A stretch of 64,000 nucleotides of DNA, taken from contig JAVHMA010000004.1 of NCBI GenBank assembly GCA_031081715.1, positions 85,532 through 149,531 on the forward strand. The letters run 5' to 3'. Below, piece after piece: positions 18,017 to 26,608 of this stretch; position 1 is the first letter of the stretch; each line of letters opens with the position of its first letter. The DNA comes from Armatimonadota bacterium (GTDB taxonomy: Bacteria > Sysuimicrobiota > Sysuimicrobiia > Sysuimicrobiales > Humicultoraceae). A model generated the notes under the pieces. That model was not told where the DNA came from. It saw only the letters and a program-made list of their open reading frames with translations, and made no database searches. Position numbers and translations under genes: made by a program.

Positions 18017-18943
18017 CTAGCCGCGCTCCAGGGCCGCGCGGAATCGATCGAGCGAGGCCAGGTAGTGACGGTTCAAGGCGCCCCGCAGCACCAGATTCGC
18101 CAGGGTGTGCTGACCGCGCGCCACCAGCCACCGTGCGACCCGCGGGGCGTTGCGGGAGGTTAGCAGCCCGGCCCCGCCGAGGACGAAGTGGGCCGCGCGC
18201 TGGACGGCCGTGTCCTGAATCATCCACCGCGTCGCCGGCCCGGGATGCTTGCGGAGCAGATAGAGCGCGGTCCGCGCGCGCTCCTCCTCCTTTACCAGGA
18301 ACCGGTCGAAGGCCGAGGGGTCGGGGAGCGGCTGCACGTGGAACCCGATGGCCTCCGGGTCGAAGCGCCGGGGCAGGCCCGCGGCCTGCAGCCGCAGCCC
18401 GAGGTCGAAGTCTTCCCAGCCGTAGACGCGGAAGCCCTCGTCGAACAGCCCGGCGTCCACGAGCGCCTGCCGCGGTACCGAGGCGTTGGCCGTGTCGAGA
18501 TAGGCTGGCGAGGAGCGGATCGCAGGGGCCCGCGGCGGGATCTGCGGTGATGGAACGAGCACCACCGGCCCCCGGCCGACCACCGGCCGGCCCGCCGCCT
18601 GGTGCAATGCCAGGTGGCGCTGGAGGAAGTCCGGCCGCACCAGCACGTCGCTGTCCACGAAGACGATGATCGGAGCCTCGGCGGCCCGGATCCCCGCGTT
18701 GCGCGCGGCGCTGCGGCCCCGGTTGCGGTCGAGCCGCACCGGCCGCACCCGTGCCCGGCCCGTGGCCGCCGCGGCGAGGACCGCCGGGGTGTCGTCGGTC
18801 GAGCCGTCGTCCACCACGACGACCTCGTAGACGGCCGGCGCCAGCGTTTGCGCGGCGAGGTGCCGCAGTGTCGCGCGCAGGGTCGCCGCGTCGTTGTACG
18901 CCGGTACGACCACCGAGAGTCGAGGGACAGCGCGCGCGGGCAC
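18017..18943 (-). CDS. Family 2 glycosyltransferase
   Basis: A 308-residue GT2 enzyme with RLSVVVPAYNDAATLRATL, VVVVDDGSTDDTPAV, GRSAARNAGIRAAE, IVFVDSDVL and VYGWEDFDLGLRLQ. Unlike its two neighbours the C-terminus is distinct (RTALYLLRKHPG, then a helical tail), so it is a more distant relative. The GTG start at 18943 is 3 bases after the ABC exporter stop. It is probably part of the same glycan assembly step as the ligase-like protein directly downstream. Confidence 0.85.
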   Translation of the reverse strand: MPARAVPRLSVVVPAYNDAATLRATLRHLAAQTLAPAVYEVVVVDDGSTDDTPAVLAAAATGRARVRPVRLDRNRGRSAARNAGIRAAEAPIIVFVDSDVLVRPDFLQRHLALHQAAGRPVVGRGPVVLVPSPQIPPRAPAIRSSPAYLDTANASVPRQALVDAGLFDEGFRVYGWEDFDLGLRLQAAGLPRRFDPEAIGFHVQPLPDPSAFDRFLVKEEERARTALYLLRKHPGPATRWMIQDTAVQRAAHFVLGGAGLLTSRNAPRVARWLVARGQHTLANLVLRGALNRHYLASLDRFRAALERG

Positions 18944-18946
18944 GAG

Positions 18947-20713
18947 CTACGGCGAGCGCGCGGCGGACGCCGCCGCGGACTCCGGGGCCGGTGCGTCCAC
19001 CCATTGCTGCCGCTGCAGGCGCGCGTAGGTGCCGTCGACTGCCAGTAGTTCCTCGTGCCCGCCGGTCTCGATGACGCGACCGGCGTCGAGGACCACGATG
19101 CGGTCCGCGCCGCGGATCGTGGAGAGGCGGTGCGCGATGATGAAGGTCGTGCGGCCCCGCGCGATGCGGTCGAGCGCCTCCTGGATCGCGGCCTCCGACT
19201 CGCTGTCCAGCGCCGAGGTGGCCTCGTCGAAGATCAACAGGCGCGGGCGGTTGAGCAGCGCGCGCGCGATCGCCAGGCGCTGGCGTTGCCCGCCCGAGAG
19301 CTGAAGCCCGTCGTCGCCGAGACGCGTCTCGTAGCCGTCCGGCAGCGCCGCGATGAACTCATGGGCGTTGGCGGCGCGCGCCGCGGCGACGACCTCGTCG
19401 AGCGACGCGTCCGGCCGCGCATAGGCGATGTTCTCGCGAATCGTGCCCGCGAACAGCACGGTCTCCTGTGGCACCAGGCCGATCTGGCTCCGCAGCGACC
19501 GCAGCGTGACCTGGCGCAGGTCGATCCCGTCGATCGTGACCGTGCCCTCGGTGGGGTCGTAGAAACGCGCGATGAGGTTCACCAGCGTGGTCTTGCCGGC
19601 GCCGCTCTGTCCGACGAGCGCCACGCGCTCGCCCGGCGCCACCTCCAGCGTGACATCGCGAAGCGCCCAGCGCTCCGGGGCGTAGGCGAACGACACGCGA
19701 TCGAAGGTCACGCGGCCGGCGATCGGCGGTAGCGGCATCGCCGTCGGGCTCTCGGGGAGAGCGGTCGCGTCGTCCAGCAGCGCGCGGATGCGGCCGAACG
19801 CACCCAGCGCCTGTCGCAGGCCTGCGTAGTGGCGGGTCAGCCCCACGGCGGGCTCGACGGCGAGGCCGACGTAGGTCAGGAACGCCACCAGGAGCCCGGC
19901 GGTGAGCTGACCCGAGGTCACGCGCTGGCCGCCGACCCACAGGACCAGGATGATCCCGAACGCCGTGAGAAAGCTCACGACCGGTACCTGCGTGGCAACC
20001 ATCCAGGCGATCCGCACGTTGGCCCCGAAGGTCCGCTCGTTCTCGGCGCGAAACCGCGTGATCTCGCGCTCCTCGCGCGCGAACGCGCGGATGACGCGGG
20101 CGCCCGCGAACGCCTCGCGGATCAGGCCGGTCAGGCCGGCGACATGTTCCTGCGCGCGCACCGTCGTGCCCTGGATCTCGCTGCCGAAGCGGCGCGCCAA
20201 GCCGCCCACGATCGGGATGACCAGCCCGATGACGAGCGCGAGCTGCCAGTCGATCCAGACCAGCATGGCGCCGATGCCGCCCAGCATCAGCGCGACCGCC
20301 AGCGCGTCGATCCCACCCGTGAGCAGTTGCGTCTGCACGACCTGCGTGTCCTGGAGGCTGCGCGCGATCGCGTCGCCGCTCTGCCAGACCGCGAACCGGT
20401 CGAGCGACCACCGCTGGATACGCGCGAACAGATCTCCGCGCAGGTCGGCCGTGATGCGGTGGCTCAGGTAGAAGGTCAGGTAGATCTGCACGAACATTGC
20501 CAGGCTGCGGACCCCGAACAGGCCCAGCGCCAGCAGGGCCGCGCGGTTGAGCGCGCCGAACGACCGGGTGGCAATGAGCTGGTCGATCATCCCGCCGGTG
20601 TACAGCGGGACCGTCAGGTTGGCGGCGGTGACCAGCAGGACCGCGGCGAGGGCGCCGGCCACCTGGAGGCGGTAGCGGGCGATGTACGCGGCCAGGCGCC
20701 CGAGGTCGCTCAT
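18947..20713 (-). CDS. MsbA-like ABC exporter (fused permease-ATPase)
   Basis: A 588-residue half transporter. Residues 10-320 form a six-helix type I exporter domain (LFGVRSLAMFVQIYLTFYLS, GFGVG-like loops, REAFAGARVIRAFAREERE). The ATPase has Walker A GQSGAGKTT (about 367-375), the Q-loop VPQETVLFAG, signature LSGGQRQRLAIARALL, Walker B LLIFDEATSALDSE and the H-switch IIAHRLSTIRGADRI. It would work as a homodimer flipping a lipid. LpxB-like genes on both sides of the operon suggest a lipid A-like or glycolipid cargo. ATG 20713 overlaps the upstream stop (ATGA). Confidence 0.9.
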   Translation of the reverse strand: MSDLGRLAAYIARYRLQVAGALAAVLLVTAANLTVPLYTGGMIDQLIATRSFGALNRAALLALGLFGVRSLAMFVQIYLTFYLSHRITADLRGDLFARIQRWSLDRFAVWQSGDAIARSLQDTQVVQTQLLTGGIDALAVALMLGGIGAMLVWIDWQLALVIGLVIPIVGGLARRFGSEIQGTTVRAQEHVAGLTGLIREAFAGARVIRAFAREEREITRFRAENERTFGANVRIAWMVATQVPVVSFLTAFGIILVLWVGGQRVTSGQLTAGLLVAFLTYVGLAVEPAVGLTRHYAGLRQALGAFGRIRALLDDATALPESPTAMPLPPIAGRVTFDRVSFAYAPERWALRDVTLEVAPGERVALVGQSGAGKTTLVNLIARFYDPTEGTVTIDGIDLRQVTLRSLRSQIGLVPQETVLFAGTIRENIAYARPDASLDEVVAAARAANAHEFIAALPDGYETRLGDDGLQLSGGQRQRLAIARALLNRPRLLIFDEATSALDSESEAAIQEALDRIARGRTTFIIAHRLSTIRGADRIVVLDAGRVIETGGHEELLAVDGTYARLQRQQWVDAPAPESAAASAARSP

Positions 20714-21906
20714 GCCGCTTCTGCCTGCATGGCGTCGAGAATGCGGGCGGACGCGCCCACCTCCAGCGGCAGGCTCTCGAGCGAGCGGGCAAGCGCCGCG
20801 CGGGCACGCGGATCGCGGATCAGCCGCGCGGTCTCCTCGGCCACGTGCTCCGGCGTGACCGAGCCGATGAGCTCGGGCATGATCTGCCGGCCCATACGCA
20901 TGTTCGGGAGGGCGACATAGGGCAGGCGGCGCACCACGCGCCGCGCGAGCCGCAGCCGCAGCGCCGGGCCCACGTAGGGCACACGGGTCAGCCACTCGAC
21001 GATTCCCTCGGCCGGGATGTGCGGCGCCAGGCTGAGTGGCAGTACCACCAGGCTGGGAATCCTCAGGATCGCGAGCTCGAGCGTGTTCGTCCCGGGGATC
21101 GTGAGCACCAGGTCTGAGCCGACGACACCCGGCCAACCGCCGTCGCCTACCTCGAGCCCCGCCGCCTCGATCGTCGGCTGTTGCCGGCCGACGGTCTCGC
21201 GACGGACGGTGGGGGAGACGAAGGGCGAGATGACCGCGCACAACCGGGCCTCGGGCAGCCGCCGCCGCAGCGCGGCCGCGGTCGCGACCCAGAACGGGAA
21301 CACCGCGCTGAAGACCGCGTCGCGGCTACCCGCCAGAAAGGTGACACGCGGCGCGCCGCCGTTGCGCGACGGGGCGGGACCCCCGCGGGCGCCGAGCACC
21401 GCGTCGTGCCGCGGGTCGCCGGTGACGACCACCTTGCCCGCGGGCACGCCGTAGTGCACGAGCCGGTCGCGCAGCTCGGTCGATGGCACGAAGATGCGCG
21501 TGTAGTCGCGGTGGACGCGCGCCACGTGCGCCCGCTCGACGAACGCGTAGGCCGGCGCGCCCCACCGACGCGCGAGCCGCCGCGAGTACCACAGGTCGCC
21601 GCCGACGTGGAGAACCGCCGCCGGGTGAGCCGGCGCCCACCCGCGCAGCCCCAGGGCCACGCGCGCCACCTCGCGGGGCGGCACGATCTGGTCGAAAGCA
21701 CCCGAGGCGGCGGCCGCGGCCTCTTCCTGGCCGCTGGCGAACTGGCAGGGTGGTAGGCATAGCGCCACCTCGGAGGCAGCGCCGCAGCGCGCCGCCTGCG
21801 CGCGGGCCTCGGCGGCGATGGGGATCGCCCAGCCGGCCACCTCTCCGGGGCCGTTGCCGACGATGACGAGGGTGCGCGCGGGCCGGGCCCCGCTCATCGG
21901 ATGCAC
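20710..21906 (-). CDS. LpxB-like lipid-A-disaccharide synthase family protein
   Basis: A 398-residue GT-B protein. It has VIVGNGPGEVAGWAIPIA at the N-terminus, VLHVGGDLWYSRRLA, ARIFVPSTELRD-like dockings, VTFLAGSRDAVFSAVFPF and the LpxB-type SDLVLTIPGTNTLELAILR at about 255-280. LpxB joins two acylated glucosamine units in lipid A synthesis; this protein is divergent and its acceptor is unproven. It is the first gene of the - strand operon. The frame opens at GTG 21906; ATG 21897 (MSGARPARTLV) is an equally good start. The promoter at 21915-21944 would put the mRNA start near 21908, making a leaderless or very short-leader transcript. Confidence 0.8.
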   Translation of the reverse strand: MHPMSGARPARTLVIVGNGPGEVAGWAIPIAAEARAQAARCGAASEVALCLPPCQFASGQEEAAAAASGAFDQIVPPREVARVALGLRGWAPAHPAAVLHVGGDLWYSRRLARRWGAPAYAFVERAHVARVHRDYTRIFVPSTELRDRLVHYGVPAGKVVVTGDPRHDAVLGARGGPAPSRNGGAPRVTFLAGSRDAVFSAVFPFWVATAAALRRRLPEARLCAVISPFVSPTVRRETVGRQQPTIEAAGLEVGDGGWPGVVGSDLVLTIPGTNTLELAILRIPSLVVLPLSLAPHIPAEGIVEWLTRVPYVGPALRLRLARRVVRRLPYVALPNMRMGRQIMPELIGSVTPEHVAEETARLIRDPRARAALARSLESLPLEVGASARILDAMQAEAA

Positions 21907-21914
21907 AACATCTC

Positions 21915-21944
21915 ATTATAATCTCCAGACTGGCGGGGCGCCAA
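21915..21944. promoter_or_regulatory. Divergent promoter with a palindromic -10 box
   Basis: The 90-base gap between the - strand LpxB-like operon and the + strand GT39 gene holds ATTATAAT (21915-21922), which is its own reverse complement and so offers TATAAT on both strands. For the - strand, TTGGCG (21944-21939) lies 18 bases upstream, giving a sigma70-like promoter with a start near 21908. For the + strand the -10 is perfect but no good -35 is seen; transcription would begin near 21929, with a ~68-base leader before ATG 21997. AT-rich hexamers are rare in this GC-rich sequence, which strengthens the call. Confidence 0.6.
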
Positions 21945-21996
21945 TTTCGGGCCGCTTCCCAGGGGAGGCGCGCCGGCCCGGCGAACGAGGCCGACG

Positions 21997-23607
21997 ATGT
22001 CTTCGAACTCCTGGCGCGTCCTGGCGGTGCTCGCCGGCGGTGTCATCCTGGCTGCGGCGCCGCTCCCACTCGTGGACTCCGACGCGCCGCTCTACGGCCG
22101 GATCGCCGCCAACGTGCTGGCCTCGGGCGACTGGTTGACGCTGCGCCATCCGGGGTGGCTGGTGGACAAGCCGCCCCTGGTGTTCTGGCTCATGGCCGTC
22201 TCGTTCCACCTGGGCGGGACCTCGGCGGTGACGCTGCGGTTGTGGCAACTCTTGCTCGTGCTGGCGCTGGCCGCGCTCACCGGCGCGGTGGCGCGCGCCG
22301 CGGGCGGGTCGCGCGAGGAAGGCTGGCTCGCCGCGCTCGTCCTGCTCACCTCCGCGCAGGTGTTCTACCAGGCGACGGTCCCGCAGCAGGACGTCGCGTT
22401 GACCGCCTCGCTCGCGCTCGTCCTCTTCGCGCTGGTGCGCTATCTGGGCGACGGCCGCCGGCGGTGGGCGGTGCTCGCGGGTGTCGCCGTCGCCGCGGGT
22501 ATTCTGGTGAAGGGCATCGCCGCCGCGGCCCTGTCGGCGGCGGCCGCGGGGGCGGTGCTGCTCGTGGCGCGCCGCGTCCTCCCGCACCCCGCGGGCCGGG
22601 TGGTCGCGCACGCCGGGCTGGCCGCCGGCGTCGGCGCCATCCTGGCGGCGCCGTGGTACCTCCACGGCGTCCTCACGCACGGCGACCCATTTGTGCGGAC
22701 GTTCCTCACCACCGGGACGCTCGGCGTCGGCCGCTTCTTCCGGCCGGTGATCTCGACCCCGCCGCCGTACTGGCTGTCGGTCTTCGCCTACGTTCCACAG
22801 ATCGCGGTGGGCATGCTGCCGTGGACGCCGGCGTTCGCCGTCGGGCTGACCGGGTTCCGGCGCTGGCTCCGGGAGCAACCCGCGGGCCTGGGCGCGGTGG
22901 GCGTGTGGCTGGCAGCGCTCTTCCTGGTGTTCTCGCTCTCGTCAGGCGACAAGGTGTTCCGGTACATCATGCCCTGCTTCCCGGCCGCCGCCGTGGTCAC
23001 GGCGCGAGGGCTAGGCGACCTGTGCGGGGGCGCGAGGGCGCGGCGCGCCGCCGTGGCCTGGGCTGCGCCGACGCTGGCGCTCCTGGTTGCCGGCCTCTCG
23101 ATGCTCTGGTCGAGCTTCCCGACGGAGCGCGACCGGTTCGGCCCGCCCGCGCTGGCGTTCGCCGCCGGCCTGGCGGTGGCCACAGCCGCGTTCGGTGCCG
23201 CAGCCTGGCGCGGCCGAGCGCGGGCGGCGGTGGCGCTGGCGGCTGTGGCCGCCATGCTGGGCTACCTACTGTTCGTCGGGGCCATGCTCCGCCACGCGCC
23301 GGCGATCGACCCGTGGCCCGCGATCGTCCGCGCGGTCGGGCGCGACGCGCGCGGTCAACGCACGGTTGTGCTCTATCGCCTGGGCGAGGCGTTCAACTTC
23401 GCACACTTCTACCTCGATGCGCCCGTGGCGCTCGTCGATGGGCCCGGCCCGGCGGCGGCGTTCTGGCTCCGGCACCCCGGTGCGGTGGTCATCGCGCCCT
23501 CCTCCGCGTACGACGAGCTGGCGGGCGCGCTGCCGTCGCCGCACGCGGTCGTCTTTCGCGACGCCCGGCTGGTGGTGCTCGTGCGCGCCGATGCGACGCC
23601 GCAATGA
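21997..23607 (+). CDS. GT39/ArnT-like membrane glycosyltransferase
   Basis: A 536-residue polytopic membrane protein (about 11-12 hydrophobic segments) of the dolichyl-phosphate-mannose/ArnT superfamily. The first periplasmic loop has the conserved acidic VDSDAPLYGRIA, then SGDWLTLRHPGWLVDKPPLVFW, the ArnT-type signature. It would move a sugar from a polyprenyl-phosphate carrier to a lipid or protein on the periplasmic side. A soluble C-terminal domain (about 420-536) follows the last helices. It is divergently transcribed from the LpxB-like/MsbA operon, which suggests lipid A-type modification, but this is inference. Confidence 0.86.
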   Translation: MSSNSWRVLAVLAGGVILAAAPLPLVDSDAPLYGRIAANVLASGDWLTLRHPGWLVDKPPLVFWLMAVSFHLGGTSAVTLRLWQLLLVLALAALTGAVARAAGGSREEGWLAALVLLTSAQVFYQATVPQQDVALTASLALVLFALVRYLGDGRRRWAVLAGVAVAAGILVKGIAAAALSAAAAGAVLLVARRVLPHPAGRVVAHAGLAAGVGAILAAPWYLHGVLTHGDPFVRTFLTTGTLGVGRFFRPVISTPPPYWLSVFAYVPQIAVGMLPWTPAFAVGLTGFRRWLREQPAGLGAVGVWLAALFLVFSLSSGDKVFRYIMPCFPAAAVVTARGLGDLCGGARARRAAVAWAAPTLALLVAGLSMLWSSFPTERDRFGPPALAFAAGLAVATAAFGAAAWRGRARAAVALAAVAAMLGYLLFVGAMLRHAPAIDPWPAIVRAVGRDARGQRTVVLYRLGEAFNFAHFYLDAPVALVDGPGPAAAFWLRHPGAVVIAPSSAYDELAGALPSPHAVVFRDARLVVLVRADATPQ

Positions 23608-23681
23608 GCGCACCCTGCCGGGAGAGGGAAGCCGAAACGGCCGGCAGAATAGGACCGGGACAGTCCAAAGCGGGGTGAGAT
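23608..23681 (+). promoter_or_regulatory. Structured 74-base leader before the OstA-like gene
   Basis: Three possible hairpins crowd this gap: an outer 7-bp stem CTGCCGG (23615-23621) with CCGGCAG (23641-23647), an inner GCCG (23631-23634) with CGGC (23638-23641) that competes for one base with the outer stem, and GGAC (23652-23655) with GTCC (23663-23666). The ribosome site GGGGTGAG follows (23672-23679). It may be an attenuator or small RNA element. I could not match it to a known riboswitch. Confidence 0.25.
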
Positions 23682-25223
23682 GTGCGCCGACTGCTGGGTG
23701 TGGCGGCCGTGGTGTTGGTGTGTGCCGCGCGCGCGTCCGCCCAGCCGTCGCCGGTCGTGGTCGACGCCGAGACCATCACCTACGACACCGCCGGCCAGAC
23801 AGTGATCGCCCAGGGCAACGTCCGCGTGAGTTCCGGTCGCCACCGCATGTTCGCCGACGCGGTGACCTACGACCTCCGCACGGAGGTGCTCACCGCCACG
23901 GGGCGGGTGCGGGTACTGGACGACCGGGGCCGGGAGCTGCGCGGTCGGCTGCTCACCTTCAACACGCGCACCGAAGCCGGCGTGCTCGACGGCGTGCACG
24001 GCATCGTCGATCCGGCGCGGCGCGTCTACGTGCGCGGCGACCGTCTGGAGTTCGACCCCGGGCGCTACATCGGTCACCAGACGCTGACCACGACGTGCGA
24101 CCCGGAGCGCCCGCTGTTCGCCGTGACCGCGCGACGGCTTGAGATCGTCCCCAACGAGGAAATCGTGGCCTACGACGCGTCCGTGCAGGTGGCCGGCCGC
24201 CGGGTGTTCTCGACCCCGCGCTTCGACATCTCGCTCGCCCCCGGCGAGCCGGCGGTCTTGGCCCCGGGGTTCGGCCACAACGACGTCGACCGGTTCTGGG
24301 TCGAGTACCGGGCGCGGGTCACCATGCCGGGCGCGCGCGGCGTCGCCAGCGTGAAGTATGGAACCGCCTCGGGATGGTTCCCGTTCCTGCGCCTGACCCA
24401 CCGCGCACCGGCGTTCGCGGCGACCCTCAGGCTCGGCCGCACGCAGACCGAGGACGAGCGGGAGGCGTTCGCGCTGCTGCCGTACCGCGTGGCCGAGGCG
24501 AGCGTCGAGGGTGCCCCGGTGCCCATCGTGGGAACGCGGCTGTCCTATGCGCTGTCCGCGGCCGCGGGGTGGCTTGAGGACGAGACGGCCATGGTCGCCA
24601 CCACGCGCCTGGACGGCGCGCTCGCGGTGCGCGCGGAGACGTTCCAGCTCGGGCCGCGGCTGGCGCTGGACGCCGAGGCGCGCCTGCGCGTGTCCATCTA
24701 TGGCAGCGGCGATGTCCGGACGGTCGCGTCAGCCGCCGCGGCCCTCGTGCACCCCCTCGACGCCTACACCCGGGTCACGTTGCGATACGAGTATGTCCAC
24801 CTGGGGGGCCGCTCGCCCCTGCTGGTCGACGACGTGGACCCCGCCAGCACCCTGAGCCTGGCCGTCGTTCGCGCCGTGCCCGACCGCTACCGGTGGGCGG
24901 TGCGCGCGGCGCACAACTGGGCCGTGCCGGAAACCAAGGTCGCCGCCTCGGCCTTCGTCGTGACCTCGCCAAGCCTGGAGGTGGGCGTGGCGGCCGTCTA
25001 CAACACGCGCCTGGCCAGGCTCGAGGACCTCGACTTCGCGGTGCGCTGGATCTGCGACTGCGTGGATGTGGTCGTGCGCTACCGGCAGGTGCGGCGGGAG
25101 ATCTCGCTGGACGTCGGCCTGGTCGGCTTCACCCGGCGCGAGGCATTCGTACCCCGCTCCCCGCGGCCGTCGCCGTTGCCGCCGGTCGGCGATCCGCCTG
25201 GAGAGAGAGGCGACCGGCACTGA
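23682..25223 (+). CDS. OstA/LptD-like outer-membrane assembly protein
   Basis: A 513-residue protein with a signal peptide (LLGVAAVVLVCAARASAQ). Residues 25-150 are an OstA domain (ITYDTAGQTVIAQGNVRV, RMFADAVTYDLRTEVL, LLTFNTRTEAGVLDGVHG), followed by a long region of alternating beta strands (about 190-490) that fits an outer-membrane barrel. LptD inserts lipopolysaccharide in the outer membrane; this one is shorter than the ~780-residue E. coli protein, as seen in divergent phyla. Two Cys lie close together near residue 463 (ICDCVD). GTG 23682 follows GGGGTGAG. The end overlaps the CTG start of the phosphomannomutase gene. Confidence 0.78.
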   Translation: MRRLLGVAAVVLVCAARASAQPSPVVVDAETITYDTAGQTVIAQGNVRVSSGRHRMFADAVTYDLRTEVLTATGRVRVLDDRGRELRGRLLTFNTRTEAGVLDGVHGIVDPARRVYVRGDRLEFDPGRYIGHQTLTTTCDPERPLFAVTARRLEIVPNEEIVAYDASVQVAGRRVFSTPRFDISLAPGEPAVLAPGFGHNDVDRFWVEYRARVTMPGARGVASVKYGTASGWFPFLRLTHRAPAFAATLRLGRTQTEDEREAFALLPYRVAEASVEGAPVPIVGTRLSYALSAAAGWLEDETAMVATTRLDGALAVRAETFQLGPRLALDAEARLRVSIYGSGDVRTVASAAAALVHPLDAYTRVTLRYEYVHLGGRSPLLVDDVDPASTLSLAVVRAVPDRYRWAVRAAHNWAVPETKVAASAFVVTSPSLEVGVAAVYNTRLARLEDLDFAVRWICDCVDVVVRYRQVRREISLDVGLVGFTRREAFVPRSPRPSPLPPVGDPPGERGDRH

Positions 25224-26608
25224 CCGACGAGCGCGCCGCCCCGCTTGACCCGGAGATCTTCCGCGAGTACGACATCCGCGGGGTCGTGGGGAGGGCACTC
25301 ACGGCGGAGGTGGCCGCGCGCATCGCGCGCGCGTACGCCGCGGTGATGCGGCCGGGCGGCGGGCCGGTCGTGGTGGGTCGCGACAACCGGGTGCACTCGC
25401 CCATGCTGGCCGAGGCCGCGGGCGCGGCGCTGGCCGCCTCCGGCTGCACGGTCCTCGACATCGGCACCGTGATCAGCCCGATCTTCTACTACGCCCGGAC
25501 CGCGTGGGAGATCGACGCTGGCATCATGGTCACCGCCAGCCACAACCCGCCCGAGTTCAACGGGTTCAAGCTCGGCGGGGCCGCCGGCACGTTGCACGGC
25601 GAGCAGATCCAGCAGATCCGGCGGCGGGCAGAGGCGGGGCCCTTCCCGAGCGGTGTCGGGGCGCGCGAGACGCGCGACGCCACGGGCCCCTACCTGGCGA
25701 TGCTCCGCGAGAAGATCCGCCTGGGGCCGCGGCGGCTGCGGGTGGCGCTCGACTGCGGGAACGGCACCGCCAGCCTGTTCGCTCCAGACGCGCTGGCGGC
25801 CTGGGGCGTCGAGGTCGTGCCGCTGTACTGCGAGTCCGACCCGACCTTCCCGCACCACCACCCCGATCCGGTGGACGCACGCAACCTGACCGACCTGATC
25901 GCGCTCGTCCGGCGCGAGCGCTGCGACCTCGGCATTGGCCTGGACGGCGACGGCGACCGTCTTGGGGTCGTGGACGACCGGGGCGAGATCATCTGGGGCG
26001 ACCTCCTGATGGTCCTGTTCTGGCGCGAGATCCTGCCCCGCCATCCCGGCGCGGAGGTGCTGGTCGAGGTGAAGTGCTCGCAGGTCCTGGTGGAGGAGGC
26101 GCGCCGCCTGGGCGGCCGGCCCTTCTTCTACCGCACCGGGCACTCGCTCATCAAGGCGAAGATGCGCGAGATCGGCGCGGTCTTCGCGGGCGAGATGTCG
26201 GGGCACATGTTCTTCGCCGACGAGTACTACGGGTTCGACGATGCGCTCTACGCCGCCGGCCGGCTGCTGCGTATCCTGTCGCGCCAGGCGCAACCGCTCT
26301 CCGCGTTGCTGGCGGACGTGCCGCGCTACCCGATTACGCCCGAGGTGCGGGTGACCTGCCCGGACGACCGGAAGTTCGAGGTCGTGGCGGCCCTGGTCGA
26401 GGCGTTCAAGCGTACGCACGAGGTCGTGGACGTCGACGGCGCGCGCGTCCTGTTCGACGACGGCTGGGGGCTGATCCGCGCGAGCAACACGCAGCCGGTG
26501 CTGGTGGTGCGGGCCGAGGCGCAGACCCCCGAGGCGCTGGCCCGGATCAAGGGGACGCTAGCGGACGCGCTGGCGCAGTTCCCCGAGGTGGGACGGCCGG
26601 AGTGGTGA
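25220..26608 (+). CDS. Phosphomannomutase/phosphoglucomutase, probably CTG start
   Basis: A 462-residue alpha-D-phosphohexomutase that interconverts hexose 6- and 1-phosphates. Marks are FREYDIRG at the N-terminus, the phosphoserine Ser107 in [13 protein letters not shown], the metal loop [10 protein letters not shown], the sugar-specificity loop GEMSGHMFF and the phosphate site [23 protein letters not shown] must be included, yet no ATG, GTG or TTG lies in frame close before it. CTG 25220 overlaps the previous TGA, and GAGAGAGAGG lies 10 bases upstream, so CTG is the likely start. It would supply mannose-1-phosphate to the GDP-mannose/fucose genes nearby. Confidence 0.92.
   Translation: MTDERAAPLDPEIFREYDIRGVVGRALTAEVAARIARAYAAVMRPGGGPVVVGRDNRVHSPMLAEAAGAALAASGCTVLDIGTVISPIFYYARTAWEIDAGIMVTASHNPPEFNGFKLGGAAGTLHGEQIQQIRRRAEAGPFPSGVGARETRDATGPYLAMLREKIRLGPRRLRVALDCGNGTASLFAPDALAAWGVEVVPLYCESDPTFPHHHPDPVDARNLTDLIALVRRERCDLGIGLDGDGDRLGVVDDRGEIIWGDLLMVLFWREILPRHPGAEVLVEVKCSQVLVEEARRLGGRPFFYRTGHSLIKAKMREIGAVFAGEMSGHMFFADEYYGFDDALYAAGRLLRILSRQAQPLSALLADVPRYPITPEVRVTCPDDRKFEVVAALVEAFKRTHEVVDVDGARVLFDDGWGLIRASNTQPVLVVRAEAQTPEALARIKGTLADALAQFPEVGRPEW

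Noticed and set aside
23608..23681. Cobalamin riboswitch
   Set aside because: A GGGAAGCCG segment recalls part of that motif, but the element is far too short and the conserved B12-box is missing.
25079..26419. 446-codon open frame on the - strand
   Set aside because: It is antisense to the phosphomannomutase gene and its translation shows no domain.
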